This document shows positions 1 to 4,635 of a DNA stretch of 5,764 nucleotides, piece by piece. The stretch lies in NCBI GenBank assembly GCA_016650435.1, contig JAENVT010000167.1, positions 1-5,764 on the forward strand, given 5' to 3'. Within the stretch, counting starts at the first letter, position 1. Each line of letters opens with the position of its first letter. The translations under genes and the position numbers were made by a program. The stretch is from Ilumatobacteraceae bacterium. Its GTDB lineage: Bacteria > Actinomycetota > Acidimicrobiia > Acidimicrobiales > Ilumatobacteraceae. Below the pieces are notes generated by a model that was not told where the DNA came from, made no database searches, and saw only the letters and a program-made list of their open reading frames with translations.

Positions 1-1197
1 GGTCGCGCTGAGCTCGGTCAGGCCGCTGCCAAGCAAGCGGAGACCCTCGGGTATTTCCCGGTGTGGGCATTCGCACACGAGCCGGCAATCGAGCTGGCGA
101 CCCGGCTTGCTGCCCTGGCCCCCGGTGATCTCAACCGCGTGTTTCTGACGCCGTCTGGCGGCGAGGCGATCGACACTGCGATCAAGCTGTCGCGGCAGTA
201 CTTCAAGTTGCGCGGCGAACATTCGCGCACCAAGGTGATCTCGCGGTATCTCGCGTATCACGGCACCTCCATCGGGGCGCTCAGCGTCACCGGCGTGCCG
301 TCGATCAAGACCCCGTTCGAGCCGCTGATGCCCGGCGCTATCAAGGTGCAGACACCGTACCGATTCCGCTGTCACGATTGTCAGCATCTCGACGCCTGCA
401 CACTTCGTTGCGCCGACGACCTGGCGCTGCGCATCGAGATGGAAGGCCCCGAGTCAGTTGCAGCAGTCTTCATGGAACCGCTGCAGAACACTGGCGGTGC
501 CTTTGCGCCACCCGAGGGATATTGGGCGCGCGTCCGCGAGATCTGCGATCAGTACGGCGTGCTGCTGGTCAGCGACGAAGTCATTTGCGCGTTCGGACGG
601 CTGGGCCACATGTTCGGCTCCGATCGTTACGGCTATCAGCCCGACCTCATCACGTTCGCCAAGGGAGTCACGTCCGGCTACGCACCCCTGGGCGGCGTGA
701 TGATCTCTGACCGCATTGCCGAGCCGTTCCTCGACGACCCCAACCTGTTCCTGCACGGCCAGACGTTCGGCGCCCACCCGGTGTGCTGCGCCGTGGCGAA
801 CGCCAACCTCGACATCCTCGAACGCGAAGACCTCTGCGGAAATGTGTTGAAGCACGAGGACCGGTTCACCGAGCTTCTCGATGGTCTGCGCGACATCCCA
901 TTGGTGGGAGACGTTCGTGGCGACGGCTACTTCCGGGCCATCGAGTTGGTCAGCGATCAGGCCACCAAGGGTTCGTTCACTCCCGATGAGTCCGAGTGGC
1001 TGCTGCGCGGTTACCTGTCGCCGCGGCTGTACGAGGCCGGCCTGATCTGTCGCGCCGACGACCGTGCCGAGCCCGTGATCACCTTGTCGCCGCCATTGAT
1101 CGCCGGCGACGAGGAGCTGTCGTTCATCGCCGACACATTGCGAACCGTGCTTGGCGACGCGTCCGTCCAGTTCGCGGCTCGCCGAAACTCGCCGTGA
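1..1197 (+). CDS. Class III (omega-type) PLP-dependent aminotransferase, 5'-truncated
   Basis: The frame is open from base 1, so the gene begins left of the window; 398 residues are visible and roughly 45-60 are missing compared with the usual 430-460 of this family. Enzymes of this family move an amino group between an amine or omega-amino acid and a keto acid such as pyruvate, in the cytoplasm. Landmarks by visible residue number: SGGEA at 52-56 (usually SGSEA, cofactor phosphate), YHG at 86-88 (stacks on PLP), EP at 159-160, the SDEV motif with Asp192 (pyridine nitrogen), Lys221 in FAKGVTSGYAPLGG (Schiff base), and Thr255 in HGQTFGAHP (phosphate contact). All catalytic residues are present, so the enzyme should be active. 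An unusual loop at 124-137 has Cys124, Cys127, Cys133 and Cys137. The exact substrate cannot be assigned; omega-amino acid:pyruvate or aspartate-family annotations are likely. The TGA stop lies in the first copy of a 15-bp tandem repeat. Confidence 0.93.
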   Translation, partial: GRAELGQAAAKQAETLGYFPVWAFAHEPAIELATRLAALAPGDLNRVFLTPSGGEAIDTAIKLSRQYFKLRGEHSRTKVISRYLAYHGTSIGALSVTGVPSIKTPFEPLMPGAIKVQTPYRFRCHDCQHLDACTLRCADDLALRIEMEGPESVAAVFMEPLQNTGGAFAPPEGYWARVREICDQYGVLLVSDEVICAFGRLGHMFGSDRYGYQPDLITFAKGVTSGYAPLGGVMISDRIAEPFLDDPNLFLHGQTFGAHPVCCAVANANLDILEREDLCGNVLKHEDRFTELLDGLRDIPLVGDVRGDGYFRAIELVSDQATKGSFTPDESEWLLRGYLSPRLYEAGLICRADDRAEPVITLSPPLIAGDEELSFIADTLRTVLGDASVQFAARRNSP

Positions 1198-1253
1198 GCC
1201 GAAACACCATGAGCCGAAACACCATGAGCCGAAACACCATGAGATCGAGCTGA
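1194..1253 (+). CDS. Possible 19-codon leader peptide made of MSRNT repeats
   Basis: A GTG at 1194 overlaps the aminotransferase TGA as GTGA, a common form of translational coupling. From there the frame reads (M)SRNT MSRNT MSRNT MRSS and stops at TGA 1251-1253, two bases before the ATG of the next gene. In-frame ATGs also lie at each repeat boundary, so ribosomes could start at several points. It could hand ribosomes from the aminotransferase to the 85-aa gene, which has only a weak ribosome binding site of its own. The peptide resembles nothing I know and may be only the by-product of the DNA repeat. Translation is inferred from the layout alone. Confidence 0.25.
   Translation: MSRNTMSRNTMSRNTMRSS
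1195..1239. repeat. 15-bp tandem repeat, three perfect copies
   Basis: The unit TGAGCCGAAACACCA occurs three times without mismatch (1195-1209, 1210-1224, 1225-1239), followed by a 4-base start of a fourth (1240-1243). The core GCCGAAAC also occurs once more at 1181-1188 inside the aminotransferase, 17 bases before the first array copy, so the array may have grown from the end of that gene by slippage (inference). Because 15 is a multiple of 3, each reading frame repeats: one frame has a TGA in every unit (the aminotransferase frame), one reads EPKHH, and one reads MSRNT with an ATG at each unit boundary. Confidence 0.95.
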
Positions 1254-1255
1254 CG

Positions 1256-1513
1256 ATGCGCCGCTCGATCGACGACTACCCCTTCAGCCCGGACGACCTG
1301 CCCGAGGGAGCCGACGACGCGATGCTCGTGTCGTGGGCCGTGGCGATCTGCGACGACTACGACGACACCGAGCCGCGTGTGGTGCTGACTGTCGAAGAGG
1401 TCGGCCGAGCTGGCGAGGGTTTAGTCGGCCATTTCAGCCCCGAGCAGGCCCGCCGCCTGCGGGTGGCGTTGCGAGATGCACTGCGGGAGATCGGCGAAGA
1501 TCCGGGTTCTTGA
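1256..1513 (+). CDS. Small acidic hypothetical protein (85 aa)
   Basis: I do not recognise this family. The start chosen is ATG 1256, giving MRRSIDDYPF; the frame stays open upstream to a TTG at 1151, but that stretch overlaps the aminotransferase and the repeat array (EPKHH units) and looks like shadow sequence. The product is soluble, with no signal peptide or membrane segment. The first 40 residues are acidic (DDY, SPDD, GADD, CDDYDDTEP); then comes a likely beta-strand (RVVLTVEEVG), a Gly-rich turn (RAGEGLVGHF), and an amphipathic Arg-rich helix (SPEQARRLRVALRDALREIG). This looks like a compact alpha/beta domain rather than noise, and codon use matches the neighbours. No strong Shine-Dalgarno is seen, only a GAG six or so bases before the ATG, so expression may depend on coupling from upstream. 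Same-strand placement just before the sulfite reductase gives no clear functional hint. Confidence 0.7.
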   Translation: MRRSIDDYPFSPDDLPEGADDAMLVSWAVAICDDYDDTEPRVVLTVEEVGRAGEGLVGHFSPEQARRLRVALRDALREIGEDPGS

Positions 1514-1532
1514 TTGTCGTCGGCCGATCAAG
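1509..1532. terminator. Possible hairpin over the stop of the 85-aa gene
   Basis: CTTGATTG (1509-1516) can pair with CGATCAAG (1525-1532), eight pairs with one G-U, around an 8-base loop. It includes the TGA stop at 1511-1513. No run of T follows (the next bases are GGGCTATTG), so it is not a textbook intrinsic terminator. It may attenuate read-through into the reductase operon or be chance. Confidence 0.25.
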
Positions 1533-1542
1533 GGGCTATTGT

Positions 1543-1557
1543 TGACTGAGTTAGTCA
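1543..1557. promoter_or_regulatory. Palindrome TGACT-N5-AGTCA, candidate operator
   Basis: A perfect 5-bp inverted repeat with a 5-base centre (GAGTT) lies 53 bases before the reductase start and overlaps either promoter reading. Its size and dyad shape fit a site for a dimeric regulator, and the placement over the promoter suggests repression or sulfur-responsive control. The regulator is not identifiable from the window. Confidence 0.4.
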
Positions 1558-1562
1558 GGTTT

Positions 1563-1580
1563 GTCGGATTTGAGTCGGAT
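1563..1580. repeat. Direct repeat GTCGGAT x2, 11-bp period
   Basis: GTCGGAT occurs at 1563-1569 and 1574-1580. The start-to-start distance of 11 bp puts the copies about one helical turn apart, on the same face of DNA, as seen for some activator half-sites. It lies between the palindrome and the Shine-Dalgarno. Chance is possible for a 7-mer in GC-rich DNA. Confidence 0.35.
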
Positions 1581-1594
1581 GTAGCCGAGGGTCG

Positions 1595-1602
1595 AAGGAG
1601 GG
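1595..1602 (+). promoter_or_regulatory. Strong Shine-Dalgarno for the sulfite reductase
   Basis: AAGGAGGG lies 7 bases before GTG 1610 and is a near-complete match to the anti-Shine-Dalgarno. It is the strongest ribosome binding site in the window and decides the GTG start of the reductase. Confidence 0.85.
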
Positions 1603-1609
1603 TTGCGAC

Positions 1610-3400
1610 GTGAGCATTGCACCGGTTGTTCCCGCACCCCGCGATCTCGATGCCGAACAGCAGCGCGACATCGAACGGTTCGAGCGTGCAGTCGCTCAGT
1701 ACCTGTCGGGCGAGATCGGCGAAGACGTGTTCAGGGTGATGCGTTTGAACAACGGCATCTACGGTCAGCGTCAGGGCGGCACCAACCAGATGGTGCGCAT
1801 CAAGTTGCCCGCCGGCAGCATCACGCCAGAGCAACTCGACACCATGGGCCATCTCGCCGAAACCTATTCGCGCGGCTGGGGCCACATCACGACCCGGCAG
1901 AACGTGCAGATCCACTATGTCGATCTCACCAAGGTCACCGACGTCATGCGTGCGCTCGGCTCGGTGGGTTTGACCACTCGCGAGGCGTGTGGCGACACCG
2001 TTCGCAACGTCATGGCCTGCCATCTGGCCGGGGCCTGCCCTCACGAGTTCCTCGACGTCACGCCGTGGGCCGAGGCCGCGTTCCAACACTTCGTTCGCAA
2101 TCCATTGAGTCAACGGCTGCCGCGCAAGTTCAAGATCAACTTCAGTGGCTGCTCGACCGATTGCGGTCAGGCGATGTTCAACGATGTCGGCGTGATTGCC
2201 GCGACGCGCACCCTCGACGATGGCTCGACCGAGACCGGGTTCCGAGTGTTCATCGCCGGAGGCCTCGGCGCCAACCCGCATCCGGCGTTGGCACTCGAAG
2301 ACTTCACATCACGCGAAGATCTCCTGCCCACGATCGAGTCCGTCCTGCGGGTGTTCGACCAGACAGGCAACCGCGACAACAAGCTGCGCGCCCGCCTCAA
2401 GTGGGTCGTCGATCAACTTGGCATCGACGAGCTTCGGCGTCGGGTGCTGAAGGTGCGCAACACGCTGCCCGCGTCTTCGTCGTGGCCGGGAGGTATCCCG
2501 GAGATCGTCCAGAAAGCCGGCGATGCGCCCGCCGGGCGTTCCAGCACTGTCGAAGCAACTGCAGTCGGTCAGGGTGTGAACGTCTCGTTGACACCCCGTG
2601 ATCCATACGGGCGGTGGGTCGCAACCAGCGTCGTGCGCGGCAGCGCCAATGGAGCTGTTTCCGCCGTCGCGTATGCGGCTCTCGGCGACGTCACGTCCTC
2701 TCAGTTCCGGGCGCTGGCCTCGATCCAACGCGAGCTCGGGGCCGATGTGCGTCTCAGCAACCGCCAGAACGTGGTGTTCCGTGGCCTCACCGAGGCGCAG
2801 CTCCCGGTGCTCTACGCCCGACTCGAGACAATCGGCATGGCTCGTCCCGGTGCCGAGCTGGCCCGCGACGTCGTTGCCTGCCCCGGGGCCGACACGTGCA
2901 ACATCGCGGTGACTCAGTCTCGTGGCCTGGCCAAGGCGATCGGCGAGAAGCTCGAAGAGGAGGGCCTTGCCGAGATCGGCGGGGTGCGCATCAACATCTC
3001 CGGGTGCACCAACAGTTGCGGTCAACACCACGCCAGTGACATCGGTTTCTTCGGTGCGGAGCGCCGTGCCCACGGTCGCTCTGCTCCTGGATATCAGATG
3101 CTGCTCGGTGGGTACATCGGTCAGGAGCAGGCGTTCTTCGGCGAGAAGGCGCTGCGGCTTCCTGCCAAGAACGCGCCCGACGCGGCTGTGCGGGTGGTGC
3201 GTCGGTTCGCCGACGAGCGCACCGCTGGCGAGACCTTTCGGGGTTGGATGGATCGCTCCGGCGGCGCCGCCGTCATCGCCGAAGGGTTGAAGGATCTCGA
3301 CTTCTTCCCGTCGCCACTGGAGGCCCCCGAGTTCTACAACGACTTCGACGAGACTGGTCCATTCGTGGCCGAAATTGGCGAATCGGAGTGCGCAACCTGA
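1610..3400 (+). CDS. Siroheme / [4Fe-4S] sulfite (or nitrite) reductase, ferredoxin type
   Basis: The 596-residue protein matches the length of stand-alone ferredoxin-dependent sulfite/nitrite reductases, which reduce sulfite to sulfide (or nitrite to ammonia) by six electrons in the cytoplasm. It has the family's two ferredoxin-like half domains and two siroheme domains. Visible siroheme-contact candidates, by analogy with E. coli CysI, are Arg63 (MVRIKLPAG), Arg96 (TTRQNV), and Lys173 and Lys175 (LPRKFKI). The catalytic cluster cysteines in the C-terminal lobe are Cys424 and Cys430 (CPGADTC) and Cys466 and Cys470 (SGCTNSCGQ). The N-terminal lobe has a second full set: Cys137 and Cys143 (CHLAGAC), Cys181 and Cys185 (SGCSTDCGQ). 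That half lacks such a set in CysI and plant nitrite reductase. Tyr51 and Cys127 may match the Tyr-Cys crosslinked pair of M. tuberculosis sulfite reductase. No flavin or NADPH domain is present. Start: GTG 1610 with a strong RBS. Its end overlaps the next gene. Assimilatory sulfite reduction is the likeliest role; nitrite cannot be excluded. Confidence 0.93.
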   Translation: MSIAPVVPAPRDLDAEQQRDIERFERAVAQYLSGEIGEDVFRVMRLNNGIYGQRQGGTNQMVRIKLPAGSITPEQLDTMGHLAETYSRGWGHITTRQNVQIHYVDLTKVTDVMRALGSVGLTTREACGDTVRNVMACHLAGACPHEFLDVTPWAEAAFQHFVRNPLSQRLPRKFKINFSGCSTDCGQAMFNDVGVIAATRTLDDGSTETGFRVFIAGGLGANPHPALALEDFTSREDLLPTIESVLRVFDQTGNRDNKLRARLKWVVDQLGIDELRRRVLKVRNTLPASSSWPGGIPEIVQKAGDAPAGRSSTVEATAVGQGVNVSLTPRDPYGRWVATSVVRGSANGAVSAVAYAALGDVTSSQFRALASIQRELGADVRLSNRQNVVFRGLTEAQLPVLYARLETIGMARPGAELARDVVACPGADTCNIAVTQSRGLAKAIGEKLEEEGLAEIGGVRINISGCTNSCGQHHASDIGFFGAERRAHGRSAPGYQMLLGGYIGQEQAFFGEKALRLPAKNAPDAAVRVVRRFADERTAGETFRGWMDRSGGAAVIAEGLKDLDFFPSPLEAPEFYNDFDETGPFVAEIGESECAT

Positions 3401-3999
3401 GCCCTCGGTGCGACGCAGCGGTTGCGGCAATCGACGATGCCAACGCCGCTGACCCCACCACCGTCGAAGTGCGCGGACAGCGAGTCGCGCTTGCGCTCAT
3501 CCACGGGCGTCTGGCCGTGGAATGGATCGAGAAATTGGTTGACGAGCCAGACGAAACCTTGACACTCGCGGCACGCGCCCATCACCTGCGCCGCTGGGAA
3601 CTGGCTCGCGACAGCTATCCACCGGGCCGTGCCGGTTACCTGCGATGGCGGCGCGACCAGAAGGTCAGGCACGCCAACGACGTCGCAGTGATCTTGGAGT
3701 CGTGCGGCTACGAGCCGGCCGAGATCGAGGAGGTACAGCGGCTGATTCGACGCGAGTCGATCGACGGCGCGCAAGCTGTGGAAGATGCCGCCTGCCTGGT
3801 CTTCATCGAGACTCAACTCGCTTCGCTGGCGGAGCGTATGGATCACGATCTGCTGGTCGACGTCGTCCGAAAAACGGCCCGCAAGATGAGCGATCGCGGC
3901 CTTGAATGTGTGGCTTCGATTCCGCTGGGCGAGGCCGAACGGTCTCTGCTCGAGCAGGCACTCGGCGGATCGTCCTCGCCCGGCTCGCCGACAGAATAG
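3388..3999 (+). CDS. DUF4202-family protein
   Basis: The 203-residue product matches my memory of the DUF4202 family in its hallmark segments: an N-terminal IDDANAADPTTV stretch, AARAHHLRRWELARDSYPPG (61-80) followed by RAGYLRWRRD (81-90), RHAND (94-98), the VEDAACLVFIE segment (131-141) and the RKTARKMSDRG segment (161-171). Conserved His65/His66, His95 and the Glu132-Asp133 pair in a helical protein suggest an HD-like metal site, but no activity is established to my knowledge. It is soluble, with no signal or membrane segment. The start chosen is GTG 3388, giving MRNLSPRCDA; it lies 13 bases inside the reductase gene in another frame, and no other ATG/GTG/TTG between there and the conserved region is in frame. 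The overlap implies co-translation with the reductase and thus a role linked to it. About 14 residues after the last conserved helix are low-complexity (GGSSSPGSPTE). Confidence 0.85.
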   Translation: MRNLSPRCDAAVAAIDDANAADPTTVEVRGQRVALALIHGRLAVEWIEKLVDEPDETLTLAARAHHLRRWELARDSYPPGRAGYLRWRRDQKVRHANDVAVILESCGYEPAEIEEVQRLIRRESIDGAQAVEDAACLVFIETQLASLAERMDHDLLVDVVRKTARKMSDRGLECVASIPLGEAERSLLEQALGGSSSPGSPTE

Positions 4000-4012
4000 G
4001 TCGAATGACCTA
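3997..4012. terminator. Hairpin starting at the DUF4202 stop codon
   Basis: TAGGTC (3997-4002) and GACCTA (4007-4012) form a perfect 6-bp stem with a GAAT loop. The first three bases of the stem are the TAG stop. No T-run follows. Together with the larger hairpin 20 bases downstream it could end or protect the reductase-operon transcript. Confidence 0.35.
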
Positions 4013-4032
4013 CTGCGTACCCATTGACACTA

Positions 4033-4062
4033 TGCGTGGCTGCGCGGCAGTCTTACCACGCA
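4033..4062. terminator. Larger bulged hairpin after the reductase operon
   Basis: TGCGTGG (4033-4039) pairs with CCACGCA (4056-4062) over 7 bp. Stacked directly on it, CTGC (4040-4043) pairs with GCAG (4047-4050) around a GCG loop, leaving a 5-base one-sided bulge (TCTTA). The 11 pairs make this the most stable-looking hairpin in the gap. There is no T-tract, as is common for terminators in high-GC actinobacteria. The remainder of the gap (4063-4149) shows no gene I would defend. Confidence 0.4.
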
Positions 4063-4138
4063 CCGCGGCTCCCTCCGAGGTGTGTTCGGGGACAGACACG
4101 TGGCTGTACATCGCAGGGTCGAACATGACAACGACGGC

Positions 4139-4142
4139 GAGG
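4139..4142 (+). promoter_or_regulatory. Ribosome binding site of the GNAT gene
   Basis: GAGG, in the wider context GGCGAGG (4136-4142), lies 7 bases before GTG 4150. This supports the GTG start over the out-of-frame ATG at 4125. Confidence 0.55.
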
Positions 4143-4149
4143 TCTGCCG

Positions 4150-4614
4150 GTGACGACCACCTTCGCATTTGCACTCCGCCCGGCTCTGCCGGCTGACACC
4201 GATTTCGAGCATCTCCTCTATGCATCGACGCGTGACGATCTGCGCCCACTCGGCCCTGAGGTCTTCGACGGTCTCGTCGGGATGCACTTCCGTGCCCAAT
4301 CGATGTCGATCCGGCTCGACCACCCCCAAGCAGAACGCAAGATCGTGATGGTGGAAGAGGCTGCTGTTGGCCGGCTCATCATCGATGCCTCTGGCAATCA
4401 CATCGAAGTCATCGACGTCGCCCTGCTTCCGGAGTACCGCAACTGCGGCCTCGGAACCAGCGTGCTGCGCAGCGTTCTCGCTCAGGCTGATCGCCTTGGT
4501 CGGGCCATCCGCTTGCACGTCGAGAAGCAAAGCCGCGCCGTGCGGTTGTACGAGCGGCTTGGATTTGTGATCTGCGGCGACGTCGGTATGTATTTCGCGA
4601 TGTCGCGTGGCTGA
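4150..4614 (+). CDS. GNAT-family N-acetyltransferase
   Basis: This 154-residue protein has the standard GNAT length and order. An N-terminal strand-helix segment (FALRPALPADTDFEHLLY) is followed by central strands (KIVMVEEAAVGRLIID; HIEVIDVALLPEYR). The acetyl-CoA pyrophosphate loop is R-N-C-G-L-G at residues 97-102, fitting the R-x-x-G-x-G rule, with the following helix (TSVLRSVLAQADRLG). The C-terminal motif RAVRLYERLGFVICGD (129-144) is typical. Such enzymes transfer an acetyl group from acetyl-CoA to an amine; the acceptor cannot be told from sequence. The ALLPEYRNCGLGT pattern is the common small-molecule or peptide N-acetyltransferase type. The start is GTG with GAGG 7 bases upstream. 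It is separated from the reductase operon by 150 bp with hairpins, so it is probably its own unit. It converges on prfC. Confidence 0.88.
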   Translation: MTTTFAFALRPALPADTDFEHLLYASTRDDLRPLGPEVFDGLVGMHFRAQSMSIRLDHPQAERKIVMVEEAAVGRLIIDASGNHIEVIDVALLPEYRNCGLGTSVLRSVLAQADRLGRAIRLHVEKQSRAVRLYERLGFVICGDVGMYFAMSRG

Positions 4615-4635
4615 CTTGCTGGTTACCCGGCCACG
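4606..4635. terminator. Possible shared hairpin between convergent GNAT and prfC ends
   Basis: CGTGGC (4606-4611) pairs perfectly with GCCACG (4630-4635) around an 18-base loop holding both stop codons (TGA at 4612 on plus, TAA read from 4625 on minus). The placement fits a bidirectional terminator for convergent genes, but the loop is long and no T-run flanks it. Confidence 0.25.

Larger units (their letters stand above)
1537..1580 (+). promoter_or_regulatory. Probable promoter region of the sulfite reductase operon
   Basis: Two partial promoter readings are possible. TTGACT at 1542-1547 is a good -35 and would pair with a weak -10 TCGGAT at 1564-1569 (16-base spacer). Alternatively TATTGT at 1537-1542 is a better -10 whose start point would fall near 1549, though TTGATT at 1510-1515 is too far upstream (21 bases) to be its -35. 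The sequence is locally more A/T-rich than the flanking genes, as expected for a promoter. The strand choice follows from the gene downstream. Neither reading is conclusive. Confidence 0.4.

Noticed and set aside
1195..1243. CRISPR-like repeat array
   Set aside because: The 15-bp units are directly adjacent with no spacers.
1151..1255. Longer version of the 85-aa gene starting at TTG 1151
   Set aside because: The extra 35 residues overlap the aminotransferase end and encode repeat-derived EPKHH units; ATG 1256 is the simpler start.
1514..1609. Riboswitch upstream of the sulfite reductase
   Set aside because: The 96-bp region shows no SAM or cobalamin riboswitch core that I can recognise; only short repeats are present.
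1603..2601. 332-codon plus-strand frame inside the reductase gene
   Set aside because: The product is Arg-rich low-complexity sequence with no motif and its frame conflicts with the siroheme reductase.
1421..3430. Long minus-strand open frames of 286 and 373 codons opposite the reductase
   Set aside because: They lie antisense to a well-supported gene, have no recognisable motifs, and such mirror frames are expected from G/C-rich third positions.
4024..4053. TTGACA perfect -35 box with CAGTCT 18 bases on as a GNAT promoter
   Set aside because: The -10 match is poor and the start point would fall inside the 4033-4062 hairpin; too weak to list as a promoter.
4005..4196. 63-codon open frame (MTYCVPIDTMRG...) crossing the gap between DUF4202 and GNAT
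   Set aside because: Codon use (TTA, GTA, ACA) is unlike the neighbours, it overlaps the GNAT start, no clear ribosome site is seen, and it crosses the hairpins.
4030..4530. Minus-strand 166-codon frame opposite GNAT
   Set aside because: It is a shadow of the GNAT gene, with no motif and no ribosome site.
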